Shown: positions 18,661 to 28,549, numbered from the stretch's first letter. The stretch: DNA of 64,000 nucleotides from an uncultured Bacteroidota bacterium (GCA_902619315.1 CACNDW010000007.1:35238-99237), one strand, 5' to 3'. Program-made: numbers and translations. Notes: a model not told the origin generated them from the letters alone.

Positions 18661-19890
18661 TTAAACCAATAAGTTCCTTTTTTTCAGAGTAATTACGGTA
18701 ATCTCAGGCCAAATTCCAACCCGTCCTGGATAGGCCAAATAGCCAAAGCCTCTATTGACATTAAGCTTCTGTTCCTTCTCTTCATAAATACCAGCCCATT
18801 GTTTGTATTGCCACTGTATTGGACTCCATTTGACCCAACCAGGAATCTCTATTCCGAATTGGAAACCGTGGGTATGTCCACTCAAAGTTAGTTGAAAGGG
18901 GTAGGAATGGGGTAGGACCTCTGCCTCCCAATGAGAAGGATCGTGACTAAGTAGTATTTTAAAATCTTCGGACTCTATGTTAGTGATGGATTTTTCTAAA
19001 TCTCCTGCCTTCTTGAACCTTCCTGCCCCCCAATTCTCTACACCCACCAAAGCTATTCTTTCACCATTTTTCTCAACGTACCGACTCTCATTAAGCAATA
19101 GATTAAAGCCCATATCCTTGTGCATTTGGTACATCTCATTCATGTTCTCTTGCTTTGCAGCTTCACTCTCCCATTGGTTGTAATCACCATAATCGTGATT
19201 ACCAAGAACAGAAAATTTCCCATAAGGGGCCTCCAAACCAGAGAGCTTTTCAACCCAAGGCCTCGCTTCTGAGGATTTATTGTTGACCAGATCTCCAGTA
19301 AATAGTATGAGATCAGATTTTTGGTCATTGATTAAAGAGATCCCATAGGCTACTTTATCTAAATTATCGAAACTGCCACAATGCAAATCCGAAATTTGTG
19401 TGATTTGAAAACCATCAAAACTTTCTGGTAAAGAATCATACTCTAGGGTATAGCGTAAAACCCTGTAGTTATATCGACCTTTATACATACCATATAGCAA
19501 AGTAGAAAAAGGAACAGCACTAAGTGCCATGGCTATTTGCGTAATTAATTTTCTGCGTTCAGGAAGGTAAAATTTTTGCTCTGTACTGAAAAAACGGTAA
19601 ATACCCACGGCAATTCTGCTCAAATCCTCAATAAAGAGTATTGGAATCAAGACGAGCTGACCAGTGATCAAAGCGATAAACCAACCAATAGTATAATTAA
19701 TACTTGGGGTCCAACCCACAGAACGATCGAAGTTGAATATTTGATACAATAAACTACCTATAATTAGTGTAACGATTAATCCATACAAGACCCACCAAAT
19801 TTTATTATAAGTTATAGTTTTCAGTGCCTGAAAGGCATACCACTGTAGGAGAATTAAAAGAATAATTAAAGGGATCCAGCGCATTAACAA
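18661..19890 (-). CDS. Membrane-anchored metallophosphoesterase
   Basis: N-terminal TM segments, then QISDLHCGSF, FTGDLVNNK, LGNHDYGDY, LSHDPSHW, LSGHTHGFQFG. Confidence 0.9.
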   Translation of the reverse strand: MLMRWIPLIILLILLQWYAFQALKTITYNKIWWVLYGLIVTLIIGSLLYQIFNFDRSVGWTPSINYTIGWFIALITGQLVLIPILFIEDLSRIAVGIYRFFSTEQKFYLPERRKLITQIAMALSAVPFSTLLYGMYKGRYNYRVLRYTLEYDSLPESFDGFQITQISDLHCGSFDNLDKVAYGISLINDQKSDLILFTGDLVNNKSSEARPWVEKLSGLEAPYGKFSVLGNHDYGDYNQWESEAAKQENMNEMYQMHKDMGFNLLLNESRYVEKNGERIALVGVENWGAGRFKKAGDLEKSITNIESEDFKILLSHDPSHWEAEVLPHSYPFQLTLSGHTHGFQFGIEIPGWVKWSPIQWQYKQWAGIYEEKEQKLNVNRGFGYLAYPGRVGIWPEITVITLKKRNLLV

Positions 19891-19938
19891 AATTTAGCTC
19901 AAAGTTATAAACTGAAAATGAATATATATTTTTAAAAA

Positions 19939-21261
19939 CTATTTAAAGCCAATTTTTTCTGCCAATAGGGTAGCTTTTCCATCGGTCAAGCTGGCCACAT
20001 AACAACTTGCGTTGAGCAGAGTTTGATAAAGATTTTTTGCAGGGAGTTCTTCATTTTCAGGGATCAATTCCATTAGGAGTTGATCATAGCTATTGTCCTT
20101 ATTGAAAAAAGTATTGGACGCAGCTGTGACAAAAGCATCCAGTAGGGCAGTGATTACTTTATAACCAACGATCTCTTTTTGAATCACCTCCTCTGAACAG
20201 TAAATTTTCTCAACGCTTAGATCAATTATGTCTTTAATTTGAGCTTTGTATTGACTTTTTTCCAACAACGCATTGCCAAAACTTCCATTAAGTATATTGG
20301 TTTCATTTTCAGTAAAAACCCTTACCGCATCTTTTATAAGGCTGTTTATGGCCAATGATCTCAGGTAAGCCAGTCTTTGTGTACGATATTTAAGTTTAGA
20401 ATATTTGAGTGTGTCCATGTCTTCTTTGACTAAATTGATCAGGTATTCCAAGGCATATTCTTCTTCAATCCAGCCAAGATGAATGCCGTCCTCAAAGTCG
20501 ATAATGGTGTAGCATATATCATCGGCGGCTTCAACCAAATATGCAAGTGGATGCCTATATGCTGTTTTGGAATTAGCTAATCCTAGGTCATGAGAAAGTG
20601 TATCAAAGAATGATTTTTGCGCTTGAAAAAAACCATATTTTTTGTGAGCAACATGTTCAGTGGGTTGATGGGGCAAACTGGCTTTAGGATATTTGATAAA
20701 GGCTCCTAAGGTAGCATAACTTAGACGTAAACCTCCAGGAGTTCCCGCTTTACTTTCTGTCAGGATCTTAAACCCATTGGCGTTCCCTTCAAACGAACAT
20801 AGATCTTGGTATTCTTTGTCAGTCAGCTTAGATTTATAGTTGGCCCCTTTTCCATTCAAAAAGTAGTGGCCGATGGCTTTTTCACCGCTATGACCAAAAG
20901 GAGGATTACCGATGTCGTGAGATAGTGCAGCAGCAGCAACAATTGCGCCAAAATCGTTTGGTTGATAACCATGAGTTTCTTGTAAGTATGGATGGTTTTT
21001 TATAATTTCTTTGCCAGCCAATCTCCCTAGACTTCTAGCTACAACAGAGACTTCCAGACTGTGAGTTAACCGGGTATGCACAAAGTCTGTTTTTGAGAAG
21101 GGAATGACTTGGGTTTTGTCTTGTAAACTTCTAAAGGCACTAGAAAACACGATCCGATCATAATCTACCTCAAATCCCAGGCGAAGCTCGTCTTGATGTT
21201 TTCTTATTCGCTTGATGTTGTCACCAAATCTTTGCAAGGATAATAGGCTTTCCCAGAGCAT
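19939..21261 (-). CDS. dgt: Deoxyguanosinetriphosphate triphosphohydrolase (dGTPase)
   Basis: 440 aa HD-domain protein. DYDRIVFSSAFRSLQDKTQV, FVHTRLTHSLEVSVVARSLG, ALSHDIGNPPFGHSGEKA. Confidence 0.93.
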   Translation of the reverse strand: MLWESLLSLQRFGDNIKRIRKHQDELRLGFEVDYDRIVFSSAFRSLQDKTQVIPFSKTDFVHTRLTHSLEVSVVARSLGRLAGKEIIKNHPYLQETHGYQPNDFGAIVAAAALSHDIGNPPFGHSGEKAIGHYFLNGKGANYKSKLTDKEYQDLCSFEGNANGFKILTESKAGTPGGLRLSYATLGAFIKYPKASLPHQPTEHVAHKKYGFFQAQKSFFDTLSHDLGLANSKTAYRHPLAYLVEAADDICYTIIDFEDGIHLGWIEEEYALEYLINLVKEDMDTLKYSKLKYRTQRLAYLRSLAINSLIKDAVRVFTENETNILNGSFGNALLEKSQYKAQIKDIIDLSVEKIYCSEEVIQKEIVGYKVITALLDAFVTAASNTFFNKDNSYDQLLMELIPENEELPAKNLYQTLLNASCYVASLTDGKATLLAEKIGFK

Positions 21262-21406
21262 ATTTATTTTTTATAAAAATACATATTTATTGATTACTTA
21301 ATAAACATTAATCTAATGTTAAGTAAATTTTGCCATCTTAACCTTTTAATAATTTTACGTTTAGACACTTTAACATTTACTTAATGAATTGTGTATGGTT
21401 TAAAAA

Positions 21407-21414
21407 TAGATTTG
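21407..21414 (+). promoter_or_regulatory. Putative -7 element TAGATTTG upstream of beta-helix lipoprotein
   Basis: Consensus TAnnTTTG. Nearest TTG (21389-21391) is 15 nt upstream, slightly short. Confidence 0.4.
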
Positions 21415-21437
21415 TCCCAACTAATTAATATTTAAAA

Positions 21438-22802
21438 ATGAAAAAATTTTACTATTTACTTTTAACCACTTTATTTATATTTTCATCTTGTTCAAAAGAT
21501 GACGAATTAACAGCTGCAGATGTTACCGCTGCTGTTAACGCTGCTCTAGCAGCAGCAAATATTCCCACAACTGCTCAAATTACATCAGCTGTAACTTCTG
21601 CCGTTAATGCTGCCATGGCCAGTGGAACCGACATTGATCAAGCTATTGCAGATGCCCTTGCTGCTCAAGCCTCGGCCCCGGAGACTGTTGGTATTGAAGG
21701 TGGAGTTACAATTATTGAAACTTCTGCTACATGGACTAACGATCGCATATGGATTATGAATGGCAAGGTTGTCGTAAGAAATGGTGGTGTTCTTAACATT
21801 GAGGCTGGAACAATTATAAAAGCTGGTAGTGGTACTGGTGCTGATGCTTCAGTGCTTGTAATTGCCAAAGGAGGTCAAATAAATGCTATAGGAACAGCTA
21901 CATCACCCATTATATTTACTGACATTGGTGATAATATCACTTACGCTGATAACGGCGTTTCTCCAAATAGAGTTCCCTCTGATATGGGTCTTTGGGGCTC
22001 AGTCGTAGTTTTAGGGAATGCGACAGTAGGCGAAGATGGTGGTACTGATGATATAGAAGGTATTGCAGATGGATTCGATTGGACTGAGTATGGTGGATCG
22101 GACGATACTGAAAGCTCAGGTAGATTAGAATATGTTTCTATTCGTCATTCTGGCCAAACTTTAACAGGTGATAATGAATTACAGGGTTTGACCTTAGGTG
22201 GTGTGGGTAATGGAACTGTAGTAAATCATATTGAAATCGTAGGAAGTCAAGATGATGGAATCGAGATTTTTGGGGGATCTGTTAATGTTTCCAATCTTGT
22301 CATTCACTTCAATGGAGACGATGCTATTGATCTTGACGAAGGATACAAAGGAACCATCTCGAACGCCGTAATTGCACTTACCCCATCTACTGATGGTGCA
22401 TTCGAAATTGATGGCACAGAAGACAGCTCTGGAACTATCGATGGTCAATATATCCTACAAAACGTTACTGTTTATGGAAGCAGCTCTCAAGAAGATACAA
22501 GTCAATATGGAAACTGGAAGAGTGATGCAACCGGTCTCAATCAAAATATTGTGTATAAATCTTTTAATTCAGGGACTACTATAGCTGCCATTGATGCTGA
22601 CACATATGGTGGATCAGGTACTGCTACTGCAGCTGGAAGTAACTTCTTTAATAATTTTGATTTTGTAACCACGGATGCTCTTAGCGCCATCATGCCAGCA
22701 GCTATTACTGATGGAGCCACTTGGGCTGAGACTGTTACATCACAAGTAGCATCAACTGGTGCTGACGAATCAGTATTAAGTTGGACTTTACTTGTAGATT
22801 AA
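21438..22802 (+). CDS. Secreted lipoprotein with Ala-rich coil and right-handed parallel beta-helix-like domain
   Basis: Signal/lipobox MKKFYYLLLTTLFIFSSCSKDD; AADVTAAVNAALAAANIPTTAQITSAVTSAVNAAMASG; beta-helix-like VVRNGGVLNIEAGTIIKAGSG...IEIVGSQDDGIEIFGGSVNVSNLVIHFNGDDAIDLDEGYKG. Confidence 0.72.
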   Translation: MKKFYYLLLTTLFIFSSCSKDDELTAADVTAAVNAALAAANIPTTAQITSAVTSAVNAAMASGTDIDQAIADALAAQASAPETVGIEGGVTIIETSATWTNDRIWIMNGKVVVRNGGVLNIEAGTIIKAGSGTGADASVLVIAKGGQINAIGTATSPIIFTDIGDNITYADNGVSPNRVPSDMGLWGSVVVLGNATVGEDGGTDDIEGIADGFDWTEYGGSDDTESSGRLEYVSIRHSGQTLTGDNELQGLTLGGVGNGTVVNHIEIVGSQDDGIEIFGGSVNVSNLVIHFNGDDAIDLDEGYKGTISNAVIALTPSTDGAFEIDGTEDSSGTIDGQYILQNVTVYGSSSQEDTSQYGNWKSDATGLNQNIVYKSFNSGTTIAAIDADTYGGSGTATAAGSNFFNNFDFVTTDALSAIMPAAITDGATWAETVTSQVASTGADESVLSWTLLVD

Positions 22803-22846
22803 TTTTGCATTTATTAATTAATTTTATTTAATTTAAATGTTAATTT

Positions 22847-22877
22847 AAAAAATGCCTCGTGATTTGAGGCATTTTTT
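22847..22877 (+). terminator. Intrinsic terminator/attenuator hairpin between lipoprotein and TonB receptor
   Basis: Perfect 12-bp inverted repeat AAAAAATGCCTC (22847-22858)/GAGGCATTTTTT (22866-22877), 7-nt loop, T-tract. Confidence 0.85.
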
Positions 22878-22884
22878 CCTTTTT

Positions 22885-25692
22885 ATGAAACACTCTTTCT
22901 ATCTATTTTTGTTATACTTCCCAACACTAATACATGCACAATCTTTTATTTCTGGAAAAGTGATTGACGGTGAGTTTAACGATCCGCTTCCTTTTGCTAA
23001 CGTCATTTTAAAAAGTAACGATAATATCACTAAAATAGGAGGAACTACCACTGATTTTGATGGTAATTTTTCATTTGAAATTTCTCCAGGGCAGTATCTT
23101 CTAGAAATTTCTTTTATTGGATATGGAACCAAGGTCATTAATCAAATCAATGTAGGTGCCAATGATGAAAATAGTATCTCTGTCGTTCTATTACCTGCCT
23201 CAGACTCTTTGGAGGAAGTGATAGTTACCACAACTGCTAGAACAAACACTGAGGCGTCGGTGTTAACCATTCAAAAACGGTCGGTAAATCTTATTGATGG
23301 ATTGTCATCTCAATCAATAAGAAAATCAGGAGACAGTGATTTAGCTGCCGCGATAAAACGTGTGCCCGGAGTTTCTGTACAAGGTGGTAAATTTGTGTAT
23401 GTTCGTGGTCTAGGCGATCGTTATTCAAAGACTACCCTAGGAGGCTTGGACATTCCTGGATTAGATCCAGATAAGAATACACTTCAGCTTGATATATTTC
23501 CAACAACTCTTTTGGATAATATAATCGTAAATAAATCTTCCAGCGCAAATTTAAGTGCCGATTTTAGTGGAGGAGTTATTAATATTGTTTTAAAAGACTT
23601 CTCCATAAAACCTGAATATGGTATTTCAATTAGTAGTGGGTATAATCCTTTAATGAGTTTTAAAGATGCTCCTTCTTTACCAAAAGAATCTCTTGATTTT
23701 TTAAACTTCGACAACGGATATAGCGACCTACCCTTCGATCCTAAAACAGAAATTTATCGACCAGAGCGAGATCACCCTCCTTTGGTTGCTAATCAAGTAA
23801 CCAATATTGTAGATTCCTTTAGTAAGCAATTGGGTGTTTCACGTTACAATAATATGACTGATTACTCAATTGGTGCAACAGCCAGCAATCAATACGATTT
23901 GGGCGAAAATTCAATAGGTTACATTGCAACACTCAATTACAGGTATGACAACACCTATTATGAAGATGCTTTCAATGGAACAGTTTTAAAAGAAACAAGT
24001 GGCTTAGCCCAAAATACAATTCAACAAGGAGAAGTTGGCCAAGTTCAGGCGCTTGCCAGTGCTCTATTTGGATTAGTTTTTAAAACTAATAGATCTAAAC
24101 ATAAGATTACCATTTTAAATATTAAAAGCGGAGAGTCGAGTGCGTTAGATGTTGAGTTTTCTGAATTTTTAGAGAACCTTTACAACGGCGAAGGACAGTT
24201 ATTAAACTACACGGAAAGAGTAATCACCACTATTCCTATTTCTGGAACCTACAACCTTGGTAATAATAACCTCAAGGTGGAATGGAAAGTGGCCCCTTCG
24301 TTTGCACGGGTTTATGACAAAGATTTTAGGAGAACTTTTTTTGAGCTTGAGAATGGAAGATATACATTAGACGCGTCCTCTACCCAATGGCCTACCAGAT
24401 TGTGGAGAAACCTAGAAGAAGATGCATTGGCTTCTAAAGTTGATTTTAGTTATGATTATAAATTAAAAGGTTACGATAATAAATTACGTTTTGGAGCCGC
24501 TTTTTCTAGTAAGGAAAGAGATTTCACTACCAGTAATTATCAGATTGGATTTTTAGGGCTTTCCTCCTCATTAGGCGGAGATCCAAATCAAATTCTATTA
24601 CCTGCGAATTTGTGGCAAATACAAACTCCAACTAGGGGTGCTTACACCATTGGAAGTTACCAACGTACCAATCAGTACATGTCAAAAAGTAATACGACAG
24701 CCGCCTATTTTTCTAATGAATTGAAAATTTCAAATAAGTTTAAATCAATTTTGGGAGTAAGGTTTGAAAAGTATAAAACAACGTATACTGGAGAAACTAT
24801 AGATACTAATGTCAGTTATAATGATGATGTAATAATTGATGTTAATGACATTTATCCATCGTTGAATTTTATAAATTCATTCAATGAAAACACCAATTTA
24901 AGATTTTCATTTTCTCGTACAACTGCTAGACCCAGTTTTAGGGAATCTTCAGGAGCTCAGATTTTTGATCCAATAACTGAGAGAACTTTTCTTGGAAATC
25001 CAAGTTTAGTGCCTACTTACGTCAATAATTTTGATTTGAGATACGAAAAATTTGGAAATGCTAATCAAGTATTTGCCGTCAGCACATTTTACAAAAGCTT
25101 CAAAGATCCAATAGAGATCATTATTCCAAATTTTAATTCTCCAAATACCATTTCCGCCGCTAACAACGACGATGCTTTTGTATATGGGTTGGAGTTAGAG
25201 TACCGAAAAAATTTAATTGAAAACAGTACCCATAAGTTAAGTTTGAACCTAAATATTTCTTTAGTAGAATCTGTTCAAAAGATGAATGACGAGGAATTCA
25301 GGGGGAGAACATCAACTGAACCAGATCGTGATATCAAGGATACAAGAAAAATGCAAGGACAATCACCTTTCATTTTGAATACAGGTATTTCATTTACAAA
25401 TTATGATAAAAATTTTGAGTTAGGGACTTATTTCAATGTCCAAGGGGAGACCCTCGAAATAGTCGGTGCTGGAAATATTCCTGATGTTTATACCCAGCCT
25501 TTTTACAATTTAAAACTTAACGCAACTAAGACTTTTGGGCAAAATAATAATCATTCATTCAGCTTAAAAGTAGACAACCTACTTGGTGATCAAAGAGAAA
25601 GTCTTTTTGATTATTTTGGAAATACCAGTTTTGTGTTTTCCAGTCTTGACCCAGGTCGTACAATTTCATTGGGGTATTCAATCAGATTCTAG
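22885..25692 (+). CDS. TonB-dependent receptor with N-terminal carboxypeptidase-regulatory-like (CarboxypepD_reg) domain
   Basis: Start moved from 22852 (inside the terminator hairpin) to 22885 (MKHSFYLFLLYFPTLIHAQS signal peptide). ISGKVIDGEFNDPLPFANVILKSN; plug AAIKRVPGVSVQGGKFVYVRGLGDRYSKTTLGGLDIPGLDPD; C-terminal aromatic strand GRTISLGYSIRF. Confidence 0.9.
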   Translation: MKHSFYLFLLYFPTLIHAQSFISGKVIDGEFNDPLPFANVILKSNDNITKIGGTTTDFDGNFSFEISPGQYLLEISFIGYGTKVINQINVGANDENSISVVLLPASDSLEEVIVTTTARTNTEASVLTIQKRSVNLIDGLSSQSIRKSGDSDLAAAIKRVPGVSVQGGKFVYVRGLGDRYSKTTLGGLDIPGLDPDKNTLQLDIFPTTLLDNIIVNKSSSANLSADFSGGVINIVLKDFSIKPEYGISISSGYNPLMSFKDAPSLPKESLDFLNFDNGYSDLPFDPKTEIYRPERDHPPLVANQVTNIVDSFSKQLGVSRYNNMTDYSIGATASNQYDLGENSIGYIATLNYRYDNTYYEDAFNGTVLKETSGLAQNTIQQGEVGQVQALASALFGLVFKTNRSKHKITILNIKSGESSALDVEFSEFLENLYNGEGQLLNYTERVITTIPISGTYNLGNNNLKVEWKVAPSFARVYDKDFRRTFFELENGRYTLDASSTQWPTRLWRNLEEDALASKVDFSYDYKLKGYDNKLRFGAAFSSKERDFTTSNYQIGFLGLSSSLGGDPNQILLPANLWQIQTPTRGAYTIGSYQRTNQYMSKSNTTAAYFSNELKISNKFKSILGVRFEKYKTTYTGETIDTNVSYNDDVIIDVNDIYPSLNFINSFNENTNLRFSFSRTTARPSFRESSGAQIFDPITERTFLGNPSLVPTYVNNFDLRYEKFGNANQVFAVSTFYKSFKDPIEIIIPNFNSPNTISAANNDDAFVYGLELEYRKNLIENSTHKLSLNLNISLVESVQKMNDEEFRGRTSTEPDRDIKDTRKMQGQSPFILNTGISFTNYDKNFELGTYFNVQGETLEIVGAGNIPDVYTQPFYNLKLNATKTFGQNNNHSFSLKVDNLLGDQRESLFDYFGNTSFVFSSLDPGRTISLGYSIRF

Positions 25693-25717
25693 AGGATTTA
25701 AATTTATAAATCCTCTA
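25690..25717 (+). other. Perfect hairpin overlapping TonB-receptor stop codon (TAGAGGATTTA-N6-TAAATCCTCTA)
   Basis: 11-bp perfect inverted repeat with 6-nt loop. No following T-tract. Located 28 nt before the PiT gene. Confidence 0.7.
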
Positions 25718-25745
25718 AAATATTATAGATTTACAGAAGTGAGTT

Positions 25746-28013
25746 ATGGAAAATCTGTATTTATATATCTTATTTCTTTTATTTTTTCTAGCAATAGGTG
25801 ACCTTATTGTTGGGGTTAGTAACGATGCAGTAAATTTTCTTAATTCTGCTATTGGTTCAAAAGCCATTTCATTCAGAAATATTATGATATTTGCGAGTTT
25901 GGGAATTGCTTTGGGAGCCTTATTCTCTAGTGGTATGATGGAGGTTGCTCGTAAGGGAATTTTCAATCCTGGAGCTTTTAATTTTGAAGAAATCATCTAC
26001 ATCTTTATGGCGGTGATGCTGACTGACATATTGCTTTTAGATTTTTTCAACACCCTGGGAATGCCTACCTCAACTACAGTGTCTATCGTTTTTGAGTTGT
26101 TGGGAGCCGCTGTAGTAATGTCACTGATTAAAATTTTTTCGGATTCAGGCAATCTCATGGAGTTGTCCACCTACATCAATACGGAGAAGGCAACTCAAAT
26201 CATTTTGGGAATTTTACTCTCTGTTTTCATAGCCTTTACTGTAGGAGCTCTAGTGCAATGGGTATCTAGAGCTTTACTTACCCATGATTTTCTTCAAAAA
26301 TCAAAATTGATTAATTCTCTTTTTGGAGGTTTGTCGCTAGCGGCCATCAGTAATTTTATTTTGATTAAAGGAATCAAAGGAACCCCTTACGCTGGCATAG
26401 AATATGATTTTTTAGATGGCATGACGATCAATTCTTTCCTTGAATCCAATGCTTTTTTGGTCAACCTCTCCAGTCTTTTGTTTTGGTATTTGTTCTCTTA
26501 CTTTTTGATGAGGGTACTTAGAGTGGACATTTATAAAGTAATCATTGGTGTGGGAACTTTTGCCCTAGCACTTGCGTTTGCTGGCAATGACTTGGTCAAC
26601 TTTATTGGCGTTCCTGTTGCAGCCTATCAGTCCTATGAAGCTTGGGCCAGTTCTGGAATTGCTGCTAATGAGTTTAGTATGACCGTACTTTCCAATAAAG
26701 TGCCTACTCCAACGATATTTCTTTTGGGTTCGGGTTTGATTATGGTACTCACTTTGTGGTTTTCTTCAAAAGCTAAAAAAGTGGTCAAAACCTCCCTTGA
26801 CCTTTCTGATCAAAATGACATTAAAGAACGTTTTCGTCCCAACTTTTTATCCCGACTATTGGTTCGCTTTTTTGTGGGCTTAAACCAATATTTTTCCAAC
26901 TTATTTCCAGTTGGTGTTTCCAATAAAATCAGTGGTGCGTTTGAGATTACGATTGACAAGTCAGCCTTGAAAAATTCCGACGCACCCTCATTTGACACCC
27001 TTAGGGCTTCTATCAACCTTACAGTAGCAGCCATTTTAATCTCAATTGCTACATCCCTAAAGTTACCCTTGTCGACCACCTATGTTACCTTTATGGTGAC
27101 CATGGGAAGTTCATTAGCAGACCGTGCATGGGGAACAGACAGTGCTGTATACCGGGTTGCAGGAGTGATTAATGTCATTGGAGGTTGGTTTTTTACTGCC
27201 CTTAGTGCCTTCTTGGTTTGTGGCGGGATTGTATATCTTATTCATTGGGGTGGTTTTACAGCTATACTTCTGATTTTAGGTATCATTCTCCTTTTGATTT
27301 CAAGAAATTTTATCAACCACAGAAGAGAAAATATTGAGAGACAGAAAGGTAAACTCTACAGTCCTCAAAGTGATTCCTTCCTAGGCATTATCGAGGAGAG
27401 TGTAATAAATATTTCAAATGTAATTAGTAATACCTATGAGATATATGCATCTACAATTCGAGGTTTATCCAATAACGACTTGAGAACACTTTCTAATGCC
27501 AAAAAAAATGCAGATGAACTTTTTGTTGAGGTTAATGATATGAAAAATGGCATTTATTATTTCCTCAAACGAATTAAGAAAACTAGTGTGCCTGCAAGCC
27601 GTTTCTATATATCCTTATTGGGTATTATGTCAGATCTAATCGAAGATCTGATTTATATTTCAAACGAAAGCCATAAGCATATCAATAATAACCACAGTCC
27701 TCTAAAGTCGCAGCAGATAAGTGACTTGAATGAGATTTTTGAGTCCCTATCCTCGGTATTTAAAGAAGGTATTGAAGCCTTTAATGTACAGTTTAGCGAC
27801 AAGGAATTCAATGACGTTTTGATCCAAAAGAAAGATAATTTTGATTTATTGAACCAAAAAATCGATGATCAAATTCTTAGGATTGAGGGAGAAACAAGTC
27901 CAAAAAACACGGCACTTTATTTCAATATTTTGATCAGAACGAAAGACCTTATTCTTCACAAATTTGATTTGGTAGAAGAATTTTATAGGGTTAGTAAGAA
28001 AGTAGAATCTTAA
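25746..28013 (+). CDS. PiT-family inorganic phosphate transporter with C-terminal PhoU-like helical region
   Basis: 755 aa. GVSNDAVNFLNSAIGSKAISFRNIMIFASLGIALGALFSSGMMEVARKGIF and LPLSTTYVTFMVTMGSSLADRAWG repeats; about 230-residue soluble C-terminal helical region. Confidence 0.9.
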   Translation: MENLYLYILFLLFFLAIGDLIVGVSNDAVNFLNSAIGSKAISFRNIMIFASLGIALGALFSSGMMEVARKGIFNPGAFNFEEIIYIFMAVMLTDILLLDFFNTLGMPTSTTVSIVFELLGAAVVMSLIKIFSDSGNLMELSTYINTEKATQIILGILLSVFIAFTVGALVQWVSRALLTHDFLQKSKLINSLFGGLSLAAISNFILIKGIKGTPYAGIEYDFLDGMTINSFLESNAFLVNLSSLLFWYLFSYFLMRVLRVDIYKVIIGVGTFALALAFAGNDLVNFIGVPVAAYQSYEAWASSGIAANEFSMTVLSNKVPTPTIFLLGSGLIMVLTLWFSSKAKKVVKTSLDLSDQNDIKERFRPNFLSRLLVRFFVGLNQYFSNLFPVGVSNKISGAFEITIDKSALKNSDAPSFDTLRASINLTVAAILISIATSLKLPLSTTYVTFMVTMGSSLADRAWGTDSAVYRVAGVINVIGGWFFTALSAFLVCGGIVYLIHWGGFTAILLILGIILLLISRNFINHRRENIERQKGKLYSPQSDSFLGIIEESVINISNVISNTYEIYASTIRGLSNNDLRTLSNAKKNADELFVEVNDMKNGIYYFLKRIKKTSVPASRFYISLLGIMSDLIEDLIYISNESHKHINNNHSPLKSQQISDLNEIFESLSSVFKEGIEAFNVQFSDKEFNDVLIQKKDNFDLLNQKIDDQILRIEGETSPKNTALYFNILIRTKDLILHKFDLVEEFYRVSKKVES

Positions 28014-28037
28014 AAATAAATTGTTAGCCAGAGGTAA

Positions 28038-28394
28038 TCAATTGTTATTAGCAATTAATTTTTTCTCAGTTATGTTCCACTCGAGGACATTGATAATTTT
28101 GTTTTCTTCGTAAATCACTTCAATCAAATTGTTTCCTTTCCAAAAAAACCATTGACCATTTTTCATTCCCAATTCATATGTACCCATCGATAGCTTTTTA
28201 CCTGTGTTTTCATAGCTGACCCAGTTACCGTGGCACTTTTTGTCTTTGAAATATCCAGTTTGTGCTATCTCACCATTATTATGAAAAAATACAACTTTGA
28301 TAAGATCCCCTTCTTTTTCAAATTTGGGTTCAATAATTTTTTGTGCACTTATGATATAAGAAAATAACAATAAGATGGTTACGAGATATTTCAT
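28038..28394 (-). CDS. Small secreted MORN/YwqK-like repeat protein
   Basis: 118 aa with signal peptide. Repeats such as GEIAQTGYFKDKKCHGNWVSYENTGKKLSMGTYELGMKNGQWFFW. Confidence 0.7.
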   Translation of the reverse strand: MKYLVTILLLFSYIISAQKIIEPKFEKEGDLIKVVFFHNNGEIAQTGYFKDKKCHGNWVSYENTGKKLSMGTYELGMKNGQWFFWKGNNLIEVIYEENKIINVLEWNITEKKLIANNN

Positions 28395-28515
28395 AATACT
28401 GAAATTTTAAATTCATAACGAAGTTAGACAAAAATTTACTATATAGAAACATTAAATTAACATTAAATTTACAATAGACAGATAACTATTTGATAATGAG
28501 ATAAATAATGACAAT

Positions 28516-28549
28516 AAAAAAACGCTTATTTTAGAACAAATAAGCGTTT
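28516..28549 (-). terminator. Intrinsic terminator of nrdBA
   Basis: Perfect 12-bp inverted repeat AAACGCTTATTT (28520-28531)/AAATAAGCGTTT (28538-28549), 6-nt loop, T-tract on minus strand, just downstream of the nrdA stop. Confidence 0.85.

Noticed and set aside
22852-22884. N-terminal extension MPRDLRHFFLF of the TonB-receptor ORF
   Set aside because: It lies inside the terminator hairpin; the 22885 Met begins a normal signal peptide.
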